Positions 1 through 5,400 of a stretch of 6,990 bases of DNA are shown in pieces. The notes beneath the pieces were generated by a model. The model ran no database searches and had not been told where the DNA came from. It saw nothing but the letters and a program-made list of their open reading frames with translations. Numbering within the stretch: the stretch's first letter is position 1; each line of letters starts with the position of its first letter. Location of the stretch: the NCBI GenBank assembly GCA_002328185.1, contig DCWQ01000037.1:16689-23678 (forward strand), written 5' to 3'. A program made the translations under genes and the position numbers. This stretch comes from Dehalococcoidia bacterium UBA2158. GTDB taxonomy: Bacteria > Chloroflexota > Dehalococcoidia > Lucifugimonadales > UBA3495.

Positions 1-42
1 TCAAGGCGGAGATCAGGGGTTCAAATCCCCTACGCCCTACCA
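1..42 (+). tRNA. 3' part of a tRNA (Glu or Asp), cut by the window edge
   Basis: Seen: a T-arm with stem AGGGG (15-19), loop TTCAAAT (20-26) and stem CCCCT (27-31), then a 3' acceptor strand ACGCCCT (32-38), discriminator A39 and an encoded CCA (40-42). Positions 5-9 (GGCGG) fit the 3' anticodon stem, 10-14 the variable loop, and 3-4 (AA) positions 37-38. Bases 1-2 (TC) would then be anticodon positions 35-36, so the anticodon is NUC: Glu (UUC) or Asp (GUC). Discriminator A slightly favours Glu. The 5' half lies outside the window. With an integrase gene just downstream, this 3' end is the probable integration target. It could instead be only an att-site copy of a tRNA end, which the window cannot resolve. 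Confidence 0.85.
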
Positions 43-57
43 AAATATAGGCACAAA

Positions 58-91
58 AATCCCCCTGAACTATTCAGGGGGATTATGTTTT
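58..91 (+). terminator. Rho-independent terminator after the tRNA
   Basis: A perfect 12-bp inverted repeat (58-69 and 73-84) encloses a 3-nt loop (70-72). It has five consecutive G-C pairs and is followed by ATGTTTT. An A-run precedes it at 55-59, so it may also stop leftward transcripts coming from the membrane-protein/integrase genes. Confidence 0.75.
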
Positions 92-99
92 CTCCGCTT

Positions 100-120
100 T
101 GCAACCTAACTGCAACCTAA
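100..120. repeat. Tandem 10-bp direct repeat, candidate integrase arm-type sites
   Basis: TGCAACCTAA occurs at 100-109 and again at 111-120, a period of 11 bp (about one helical turn). A third exact copy lies at 3235-3244, past the excisionase gene. Short direct repeats flanking the crossover site are typical binding sites for the N-terminal arm-binding domain of tyrosine integrases. That role is inferred from position and repetition. Confidence 0.5.
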
Positions 121-178
121 TTATTCAACCTCGCCAACACAAGAACTCTTATCTGGAAACTGCGAACGCCGCCGTTCA

Positions 179-493
179 TCAATACATCGGATTGATAGGG
201 GGGGTCTGGGAGTCCGTAGGAACCGGTTGAGTAAAGCTTTCAAATATCGCTGTCACGTCTCTTTTATAGTAAATCCTGGCAACGATCAGGGTTATTACGC
301 TAAAAGCAATTCCGACGACAATAGTTAGAGGGCTCATTACCCAATCCGTCGTATATTTGCCCTCTAAAGATCCCCACACTGAGAAAAATATAACGAAGGG
401 GATAGTTAGCACGACGGTCATGCTGCGCAACATATTTCTAAGAAATCGATGCGTACCCATTCTTATTAGCGCTTCGTGTTGTTCCGACCTCAT
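179..493 (-). CDS. Small two-helix membrane protein overlapping the integrase 3' end
   Basis: This 104-residue protein has two clear hydrophobic segments, about residues 24-42 and 52-74. They are separated by a short polar loop, with basic residues before the first (R20, R23) and after the second (R73, K77, R78), so it is probably a helical hairpin in the inner membrane. The C-terminal tail is rich in Pro, Thr and Ser. The start is well supported: AGGAG stands 9 nt upstream of the ATG on the minus strand, inside the integrase reading frame. The gene overlaps the annotated integrase end by 56 nt, in another frame. Its ATG also overlaps a TGA (490-492) of the third frame in an ATGA arrangement, suggesting translational coupling to the integrase before a frameshift. 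The layout faintly recalls DUF485-type small membrane proteins, but I cannot assign a family or function. It is likely element-encoded cargo. Confidence 0.6.
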   Translation of the reverse strand: MRSEQHEALIRMGTHRFLRNMLRSMTVVLTIPFVIFFSVWGSLEGKYTTDWVMSPLTIVVGIAFSVITLIVARIYYKRDVTAIFESFTQPVPTDSQTPPINPMY

Positions 494-1700
494 GTTTGTG
501 ACTCCTGGTTCTCCGGTGGTTGCTTATTCGCCAAATAATCGACCCACTTAAGAGTTGCCCGGTTACTGCGAACGCCTCTTCAAACTTCTCCATAGCGGCC
601 TTCTGCATACCTGGCAGGAGATGGGCGTATGTGTCCATGGTGAAAGCAACACTAGAATGCCCTAACCTAGTACTGATCGTCTTGATGTCTGTTCCGTGCT
701 GGGGCATCAACGAAGCATGGGTGTGCTGGAGGTCGTGAAGCCGGACTCCAGAAAGACCCGCTCTGCTAGCAATCCTGCGGAACTGTTGGGTAACCGTGGA
801 TGGAGTTCTGGGCGTGCCGTCAGGGTGACCAAATACGAAGTTAGCCTGGGAAGATGGGATACCCAATAGCTCTACGTCCCGTTCTTGGTCCGCTCGACGT
901 TGTTTCAATAATAGACAAGTAGAAGGGGCCAGGTCCAAAGACCTTGCGCCACTCGATGTCTTTGGTTCGTCTGGAACATAAGTGCCGTTCTGCAAGCGAA
1001 CGAGTGACCGGCGGATCGTCATGAAGGCCATGTCCAGGTCGAGATCGTTCCATTGTAGTCCCAGAAGTTCACTCCGTCTGATTCCAGTCCAGATAAGTGT
1101 GTGGAATATGGTCCGCCACGGCTCAGTCGTACAGTTATCTAGGAATCGGTGTGTTTCGCCCGTCGAGAGCGCCTTCATCTCCTTTTTTGGTGCTCTGGGA
1201 GGTTCAACCGCGATACCGACATTACGGGTTACCAGATTCCATTTGATGGCGTCAGAGAGGCAATCAACTATAAGATGATGGTGCTTGGTTAGCGTACTTC
1301 CACTCAGATTCGATAGTTTGGAGTCATAGTACTCAATCAGGTGGTCTGGTCTAAGGTCGACCATACTCACGTCTCCGAGGCCGCCCACGATATGTTTCGC
1401 TCTCTGGCGGTAGCCGTTCATAGTGCTACCCCGTACACGTTTGGACACGTAGCGTTCTAACCATTCATTCAAGAACTGACCGAACGCAGTGTGGGAAGCC
1501 GCGACGTTTAATCCAGTCTCGATCTGGGTCAATAATTCGCCCAGCCGTTTCTCGGCTTGTCGTTTTGTGGTAAATCCACTTTCCCACTTTCGCTCCCGGT
1601 TTCCAGAACTGTCTTGGAGATTCATGATTATCGAGTAGCGGTTTCCACGTTTGATGATCGAACCTTTGCCACGCCGAGGTCTGTTATTTCCTGCCGCCAC
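438..1700 (-). CDS. Tyrosine recombinase/integrase, with a substituted catalytic Arg
   Basis: This phage-type tyrosine site-specific integrase (420 residues) would catalyse integration and excision at the adjacent tRNA. Its domains are a basic N-terminal arm-binding domain (about 10-60), a SAM-like core-binding domain (about 70-165), and a catalytic domain (about 175-375). Catalytic positions seen: R208 in TGIRRSE, K247 in PKTSSGAR, H322 in LHDLQHTH, H348 in RLGHSS, and nucleophile Y358 in MDTYAHLLPGMQ. The family motif is HxxR (usually LHDLRHTHA), but residue 325 is Gln (CAG, 726-728), one transition from CGG Arg, so activity is doubtful. The start is GTG, supported by GGAGG 8 nt upstream. 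The gene sits 20 nt after the HTH-protein gene, so the two are probably co-transcribed leftward. The last ~45 residues look non-native: a frameshift near 550-579 would restore a frame ending at TGA 490-492, overlapping the membrane gene's ATG. Confidence 0.93.
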   Translation of the reverse strand: MAAGNNRPRRGKGSIIKRGNRYSIIMNLQDSSGNRERKWESGFTTKRQAEKRLGELLTQIETGLNVAASHTAFGQFLNEWLERYVSKRVRGSTMNGYRQRAKHIVGGLGDVSMVDLRPDHLIEYYDSKLSNLSGSTLTKHHHLIVDCLSDAIKWNLVTRNVGIAVEPPRAPKKEMKALSTGETHRFLDNCTTEPWRTIFHTLIWTGIRRSELLGLQWNDLDLDMAFMTIRRSLVRLQNGTYVPDEPKTSSGARSLDLAPSTCLLLKQRRADQERDVELLGIPSSQANFVFGHPDGTPRTPSTVTQQFRRIASRAGLSGVRLHDLQHTHASLMPQHGTDIKTISTRLGHSSVAFTMDTYAHLLPGMQKAAMEKFEEAFAVTGQLLSGSIIWRISNHRRTRSHKHEVGTTRSANKNGYASIS

Positions 1701-1720
1701 GTCTCACACCTCCGCACATG

Positions 1721-2629
1721 TCAAGGAAATCGCAAGTGAATATGTACATTTATTCTCTTTGAGAATAGCTCATACGCTGCTTTCCCTTCCGGAGTTCCGT
1801 ATAAATCGGCCGCTCGGGAACGGACATCGTTCTCCTGGTCGTCGAAATAGACCTTGTCCACCGATCGCTCCCAATCCTGGTTTCCGGACGCCTGAAACCG
1901 GCCTTCAGCAATGAAACGCTCCCGTTCGATCCTGGCTAGTTCCCACTCCAATTGTTTCCATCGGTCGATGTCCGTAGTTACGTCGCCATTCACTGCGTCT
2001 ACCACCGGGTCTTCCAGGAAACCGGGGAATCCCAGTTCTTCTGTTTTGGGGTCTTTCAGATATTCGGGCCGTAGGCGTTTGAGGTCGGATAGGAAGTCTC
2101 TGACCAACCAAAGAGTTACCTTGGGGCGGTCCCCTCTAAAAAAGCCCGCGAGCTCAAGCAAAGCTATGTCCAGTTCCCGGGTATTGAATGATTGACTAAG
2201 TAGTTTGGCGGTCAATTCTTCTCTGGCATAAGTGACCGCGAATCTGAGCAAAAGGTAGGCGTGGACCGGTGATGAGATATCAAAGAACCTTTCTATCTTG
2301 AGCGCCCATGCAGCCTCTTCCACGTGCAAATTCCGTGCGTCGGGTCCCTCGACGTGTGCCCGGATGTAATGTAGGGCTAGTAGGACAGGAACCTTTTCCG
2401 GTTCTCTATACCAATCGTGCTCCCATAGGCGCAGTTCCGCTTGCGGTTCTAGTTTGCGGGCAGCGGCGTTCAACTTTGCGACCTCGTACTGGACATGTCT
2501 GAGGCCTGGTGTACTTATAGGCTCCTTCTCCAGTTCGGCGTGTATGGCGGTTGCGTTTGAGTACGGGTTGTTGCTCCAGATCTCCCTAAGTTTCAGATCG
2601 GCTTTTTGGAACATCTTTGGTCTAGGCAT
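1721..2629 (-). CDS. Unrecognised 302-residue element protein with an HTH-like N-terminus
   Basis: I do not recognise this family. The N-terminal ~55 residues read like a helix-turn-helix: a basic start (MPRPKMFQKADLK), a helix with LREIW, a SNATAIHAEL stretch, then a GLRHVQYEVAKL helix resembling the recognition helix of resolvase- or transposase-type HTH modules. The rest is acidic, mostly helical and soluble, with many Trp and Tyr; I see no membrane segment, signal peptide or obvious catalytic motif. The ATG at 2629 is preferred because GGAG lies 6 nt upstream. A GTG directly before it (2630-2632) is the alternative and would add one residue. The gene is upstream of the integrase with a 20-nt gap and divergent from the excisionase gene. 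That context suggests a DNA-binding regulator or a replication or excision accessory factor of the element, by inference only. Confidence 0.75.
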   Translation of the reverse strand: MPRPKMFQKADLKLREIWSNNPYSNATAIHAELEKEPISTPGLRHVQYEVAKLNAAARKLEPQAELRLWEHDWYREPEKVPVLLALHYIRAHVEGPDARNLHVEEAAWALKIERFFDISSPVHAYLLLRFAVTYAREELTAKLLSQSFNTRELDIALLELAGFFRGDRPKVTLWLVRDFLSDLKRLRPEYLKDPKTEELGFPGFLEDPVVDAVNGDVTTDIDRWKQLEWELARIERERFIAEGRFQASGNQDWERSVDKVYFDDQENDVRSRAADLYGTPEGKAAYELFSKRINVHIHLRFP

Positions 2630-2632
2630 CAC

Positions 2633-2744
2633 CAGCTCCGGGTTTATTGTATTAATGCGTTATTTTGCGTGCGTTGTGCATTGCCAAGTATAAACTTTAC
2701 ATAATATATTCATTTCAAACTAGTCTAGCACAGAAGGCCACACT
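2633..2744. promoter_or_regulatory. Divergent control region between the HTH-protein and excisionase genes
   Basis: This 112-bp AT-rich gap separates two divergent starts. Rightward, TTGCCA (2681-2686) and TATATT (2705-2710) are 18 bp apart and would give a short leader for the excisionase gene. Leftward, TATACT (complement of 2687-2692) is a good -10, but no convincing -35 stands at normal spacing. The pentamer TGCGT occurs at 2656, 2666 and 2670, followed by TGTGCA at 2675-2680. This cluster could be an operator for one of the two flanking DNA-binding proteins. Promoter assignments are by eye. Confidence 0.45.
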
Positions 2745-2975
2745 ATGAATCTGCACAACCCTGATTGGCTAACGATGTCGGTAGAAGAGGCGGGCAAGCT
2801 GTTAGGAATCGGCAGGTCGTCGGCTTATGGAGCTATACGGAGGGGCGAACTACCGTTTTTAAAGATCGGTCGCCGGATTCTGGTACCAAGGTCTGCATTA
2901 TTCCGGAAGATAGAGGACCTGCAACAAGATCCAATTCTTGGAGAGGAGCTGACCGGGAATAGGACGCCCGGCTAG
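2745..2975 (+). CDS. Excisionase-family HTH protein (Xis-like)
   Basis: This 76-residue protein carries a MerR/excisionase-type winged helix. Residues 10-20 (TMSVEEAGKLL) form the first helix, GIGRSSAYGAIRRGELP the recognition helix and turn, and FLKIGRRILVPRSAL the wing, the usual pattern of 'DNA-binding domain, excisionase family' proteins. Such proteins bend att DNA to direct tyrosine integrases towards excision, and some act as regulators. AGAAGG lies 7 nt upstream of the ATG. The gene is divergent from the HTH-protein/integrase transcript, so expression from the shared 112-bp region may be mutually controlled. The C-terminal ~20 residues are acidic and probably unstructured. Length is normal for the family. 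Confidence 0.85.
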   Translation: MNLHNPDWLTMSVEEAGKLLGIGRSSAYGAIRRGELPFLKIGRRILVPRSALFRKIEDLQQDPILGEELTGNRTPG

Positions 2976-2997
2976 CGGGTCATACCGGGGAGACGTT

Positions 2998-3025
2998 CGG
3001 TGGGAGTCTATACGGCCTCTCACCG
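2998..3025 (+). repeat. Inverted repeat after the excisionase gene
   Basis: CGGTGGGAG (2998-3006) pairs with CTCTCACCG (3017-3025) over 9 bp, including one G-U wobble, with a 10-nt loop. No T-run follows, so it is not a canonical terminator. It may protect the 3' end of the excisionase mRNA. Confidence 0.4.
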
Positions 3026-3090
3026 GGCGACCCTAGATGTCCTTGGGGTGCAAGGGCAAAACCCCGCAGGATGATGCTCAAAGATGGACC

Positions 3091-3123
3091 AAATAAAAAG
3101 GCCAAGTGCGACAACACTCGGCC
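3091..3123 (-). terminator. Leftward terminator-like hairpin facing the element
   Basis: On the minus strand, GGCCGAGTG and CACTTGGCC (3100-3123) pair over 9 positions with one mismatch around a 6-nt loop. They are followed directly by TTTTTATTT (complement of 3091-3099). The orientation stops transcription arriving from the right before it reaches the excisionase gene. No minus-strand gene upstream of it is recognisable, so the transcript it ends is unexplained. Confidence 0.55.
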
Positions 3124-3192
3124 CTCTAACTAGCCCCAGTAAGAGGCATTGTGTACGCCGATAGTTTGCCAAACGACAACGAACCGATATCT

Positions 3193-3217
3193 GCCCCCGA
3201 CCCTGTAACACGGGGGC
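3193..3217. repeat. GC-rich stem-loop
   Basis: GCCCCCG (3193-3199) and CGGGGGC (3211-3217) form a perfect 7-bp inverted repeat around an 11-nt loop. No T-run follows on either strand. It lies 17 bp before the third TGCAACCTAA copy. Confidence 0.4.
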
Positions 3218-3234
3218 TCAATGATCTCTTGCCT

Positions 3235-3244
3235 TGCAACCTAA
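3235..3244. repeat. Third copy of TGCAACCTAA, candidate right-arm integrase site
   Basis: This is an exact, same-orientation match to the tandem pair at 100-120 (11 bp, TTGCAACCTAA, shared with the first copy). A given 10-mer is not expected to recur by chance in 7 kb. Weaker look-alikes follow (TGCCTACACTAA at 3250-3260, TGCATCC near 3264). Its position beyond the excisionase gene suggests the opposite arm of the element's attachment region. Confidence 0.45.
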
Positions 3245-3323
3245 ACACTGCCTACACTAAACTGCATCCGAATATCCGAACCGGAGCAATCTCGTTGGGT
3301 ACTCACTCTGGAGGAATAACTGG

Positions 3324-3800
3324 ATGGTTGAAGCCGGGAAAGTCGTTAGCCTCTTTATCGTGGACCGCAGGGCCGAGCCGATGGAAAAGGTGGAACAATT
3401 GTCTGCGTTGGCCGGGCAGGGTATAGAGGGAGACCGTTATCTTCTGGGAACTGGGACTTACTCGAAAAAACCGGAGCCCGGCCGGCAGATCACCCTGATT
3501 CGAAGTGAAATACTGGAGTCGCTCAAGGACAAGTCCGACATAACCGTTAGACCCGAGGAGTCCCGCCGGAACGTCCTCACTGAGGGCATTGAGATCAACG
3601 AGCTTGTCGGCACCGAATTCTACGTGGGAACCGTGCGCCTGCGTGCCCATCGGCTAACCGAGCCGTGCAAATACTTGGAGAACCTTCTGGAGCAACCCGG
3701 TCTATACGAAGAGCTCTGGGGTAATGGCGGCGTTAGCTGCGAGATATTAACCGATGGAATCATCAAAGAAGGGGATATCATCACCACCGTCCTCGATTAA
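3324..3800 (+). CDS. MOSC-domain protein (molybdenum cofactor sulfurase C-terminal-like)
   Basis: This 158-residue stand-alone MOSC protein is a beta-strand-rich fold found at the C-terminus of Moco sulfurases and in small bacterial proteins such as the YiiM type. These are thought to bind and relay sulfur or the molybdenum cofactor through a conserved Cys. Motifs seen: GIEGDRY (33-39), ITLIR (56-60), the RRNVLTEGIEINELVG block (81-96) followed by EFYVG, and the conserved Cys C115 in EPCKYLE. The length suits a single domain, and the protein is presumably cytosolic. The start is well supported: GGAGG at 3310-3314 with a 9-nt spacer to the ATG. It stands alone on the plus strand, with no molybdoenzyme gene nearby, so its partner is unknown. 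It lies just outside the inferred element's right arm and looks like ordinary chromosome. Confidence 0.9.
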   Translation: MVEAGKVVSLFIVDRRAEPMEKVEQLSALAGQGIEGDRYLLGTGTYSKKPEPGRQITLIRSEILESLKDKSDITVRPEESRRNVLTEGIEINELVGTEFYVGTVRLRAHRLTEPCKYLENLLEQPGLYEELWGNGGVSCEILTDGIIKEGDIITTVLD

Positions 3801-4245
3801 TAAAGCGATTTGGAAATTATGGTATCCAAGTAGCTTTCTTTTTCAACTGCACGAGCCGCACAATAATAAGAGACCCTTAGAAACACACCAGCCATTATTT
3901 AAGAAGAATATACCCTTGGTAAATCAATCAGTTGCGGTGGTGACCGTGGCTGGTCCTCTCTTGAAGAGATAACGTTCGGGCACCTCCGCTGCCGATTCAG
4001 GTCCAATGGCCACTAGATTCATAAATCGTGCTGGCCGGCACTGAGATGGCGCACAGGTGATCTGTTCCCCCCTCAACTAAAGCCCGCAAACCACGTCGCG
4101 AACGGTAAGACGCAAAACGCTTGCGACCCGATTGATTGCGCACAAACCCCAAGATTGCCTGCATGGACCCGCTGCGGCTTCGGCTGCTTCCGGACGCCCT
4201 GTATCCCTCTTCGGCTGGCAAAAATCTCAAGCAGCCGGACCGTTA
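3801..4245. other. 445-bp gap without a supported gene
   Basis: The first ~120 bp are AT-rich; the remainder is more GC-rich. Open frames here have no ribosome-binding site, no family resemblance and poor composition. An imperfect inverted repeat, GTCGCGAACG (4095-4104) with CGCTTGCGAC (4118-4127), has one wobble and one mismatch around a 13-nt loop; it has no T-run. This may be degraded sequence upstream of the dead SulP gene. Confidence 0.5.
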
Positions 4246-4641
4246 ATGTTTGACCTCTCGCACCTGTCCAGGATCCGCTCCGAATCCTTGGCCGGGCTCA
4301 CAGTTTAGCTTGCCTTGGTGCCCGAGACGGTGGACTTCGCGTTTGTCGTGGGCGTCCATCCTCTGGTGGGGTTTTATGCCGCGTTAATGCTCGGGCTGAT
4401 CACGTCTTTGACCGGCGGACGGCCCGGCATGATCACCGGCGCCACGGGGCCTCTGGCAGTGGTCATGGTCTTGTTGGTGAGCGAGAACGGCATCGAATAC
4501 CTGTTCTTCACCGTGGTCGCCATGGGCGTGATTCAGATCATAGTCGGAGCGTTTCGGCTGGGCGACCTGATCCGCATGGTCCCCTTCCCAGTGATGCTCG
4601 GATTTGTGAACGGCCTGGCCATTTCACAAAGGGCAAACTGA
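4246..4641 (+). pseudogene. SulP-type anion transporter remnant (in-frame stop and truncated)
   Basis: From ATG 4246 the frame reads MFDLSHLSRIRSESLAGLTV, then TAG (4306-4308), then LALVPETVDFAFVVGVHPL and on through transmembrane sequence. The family normally reads AGLTVALALVPE here, so the TAG replaces a small residue inside the first membrane helix. Downstream motifs identify SulP (SLC26-like) permeases: HPLVGFYAA, the GGRPGMITGATGPLAVVM block and a VPFPVMLGFVNGLAI stretch. Only about 126 codons of a usual 500 or more remain. Family similarity ends near 4622 after GLAI, followed by five unrelated codons and TGA. Transmembrane and STAS domains are lost, so no functional transporter is possible. 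No good ribosome-binding site precedes the ATG. The break falls next to an integrase relic, suggesting loss through insertion and deletion. Confidence 0.85.
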
Positions 4642-4711
4642 AAGGAATTCTAGCGGAATCTGTCTAAGTTATTCGCATGTGAAATTACAAATTCCTTGTT
4701 TAGTCCATCAA

Positions 4712-4757
4712 CCAACGCTTACTCCAACTGCTCCATGGCCGCCTTCTGCACCACCTC
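4712..4757 (-). pseudogene. Relic of a second integrase gene's 3' end
   Basis: On the minus strand the frame reads VQKAAMEQLE then TAA (4719-4721), matching MQKAAMEKFEEAF of the integrase in this window (residues 365-377). The DNA agrees too: about 45 bp align with 571-616 at roughly 80% identity and one single-base indel, including 22 of 25 bases across the CTCCAT...CCTTCTGCA core. The TAA aligns with a Glu codon (E375), so it looks like a nonsense change; beyond it the frame continues ALVDGLNKEF. Nothing upstream resembles the rest of an integrase; that space is occupied by the NIPSNAP-like gene's end. This appears to be the scar of a related element, now mostly deleted. The call rests on a short match. 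Confidence 0.55.
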
Positions 4758-4758
4758 C

Positions 4759-5400
4759 CTAAACCCAATGCGCCCGCATCAGCCGCACCCAAGTCTTCTG
4801 CGAAATCTCCACGCGGCGGTCCCTAAGGGGCGATTCTTGTCGGCGAAGGGTCTGGTCGACGTCGGCTTGTTGGGTGCTGGTTACTCTGGTTTCTTCCCAG
4901 TGGGTCGGGCTGTGGTAGCCGGTTAGCAGGAGGACTTCCATGGGCTGAGTTGTGGCGATGGTCGTCCAGAGGCCCAGGATGCCGGCGCCCTGGGATTCGA
5001 TACGGGGCCAGATCCCGTTCTGCGAGCTGTTGACGAAGTCCGAGAGGTCTGCAGGGTCTATGTAGAACCGGCGGCAGCCGTAGACGGCCCGGCGGTCTTC
5101 TTCAGGCACCGGCGATTTGGGCCTTGAGGCGATGGGCCGCAGGAGGCGGACAGACTCGCTTTCGACGAGGCTCGTTGGTGAGGGCGCAATGGTACTCTGC
5201 GCAGTGTCCCATGCCTGCACATCCTCGAACCCGGTTACCTGCAGATACTGGTTCGCGGGGTCTCCGATGAGTCCGCTCAGCAGGCAGATGGGTTGGCCGC
5301 CCTCAGCCCTGAGCCTCGGCCAAAGGTCGGACTTGCAGTATTCCAGGTAATCTTCCGCCGATTTCGTGTGCGTTAGCGTCCGCCGCTCTTCATAGATCAT
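4759..5400 (-). CDS. Tandem-domain NIPSNAP-like (ferredoxin-like fold) protein
   Basis: The start MIYEERRTLTH is the typical opening of NIPSNAP/dimeric alpha-beta barrel proteins. From this start the protein has 213 residues and two repeats. Repeat 1 (about 1-90) contains SAEDYLEYCKSDLWPRL and LLSGLIGD. Repeat 2 (about 105-213) begins YGCRRFYIDPADLSDFVN and contains GIWPRIESQGAGILGLWTT, paralleling the first. No signal peptide or membrane segment is seen. NIPSNAP-type domains form small barrels, sometimes in catabolic or monooxygenase-like proteins; function here is unknown. The start at 5400 is chosen from the domain boundary. ATGs at 5412 (MGTN) or 5451 are alternatives, and none has a clear ribosome-binding site. 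It is divergent from the cupin gene. Its stop (4759-4761) directly abuts the integrase relic, but the C-terminus looks complete. Confidence 0.75.
   Translation of the reverse strand: MIYEERRTLTHTKSAEDYLEYCKSDLWPRLRAEGGQPICLLSGLIGDPANQYLQVTGFEDVQAWDTAQSTIAPSPTSLVESESVRLLRPIASRPKSPVPEEDRRAVYGCRRFYIDPADLSDFVNSSQNGIWPRIESQGAGILGLWTTIATTQPMEVLLLTGYHSPTHWEETRVTSTQQADVDQTLRRQESPLRDRRVEISQKTWVRLMRAHWV

Larger units (their letters stand above)
2976..3323. other. Non-coding, hairpin-rich gap at the right end of the element
   Basis: No supported gene lies in these 348 bp. Visible structure includes an inverted repeat just after the excisionase stop (2998-3006/3017-3025) and a second stem-loop around 3041-3070 (GGGGT/ACCCC core). 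A leftward terminator-like hairpin (3091-3123) and a 7-bp GC hairpin (3193-3199/3211-3217) follow. A third copy of the arm-type repeat (3235-3244) and a tandem ATCCGAA pair (3266-3272, 3274-3280) complete the list. I expected the element's right att site here, but no copy of the tRNA 3' end is recognisable. Confidence 0.5.

Noticed and set aside
982..1278. 98-codon plus-strand frame within the integrase gene.
   Set aside because: It is the antisense shadow of a clearly coding integrase region and has no recognisable domain.
3754..3972. Rightward 72-codon frame overlapping the end of the MOSC gene.
   Set aside because: Its start lies inside the MOSC coding sequence without a ribosome-binding site, and the AT-rich remainder has no protein-like pattern.
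3997..4230. Leftward open frame of 77 codons in the gap before the SulP remnant.
   Set aside because: It is Arg/Ser-rich with no ribosome-binding site, no domain resemblance and no conserved pattern; it looks like a chance frame in GC-rich DNA.
4165..4248. Short rightward frame starting MDPLRLRLLP whose TAA overlaps the SulP ATG (TAATG).
   Set aside because: It is at most ~40 codons with no ribosome-binding site and no recognisable sequence; the overlap with a dead gene's start is probably accidental.
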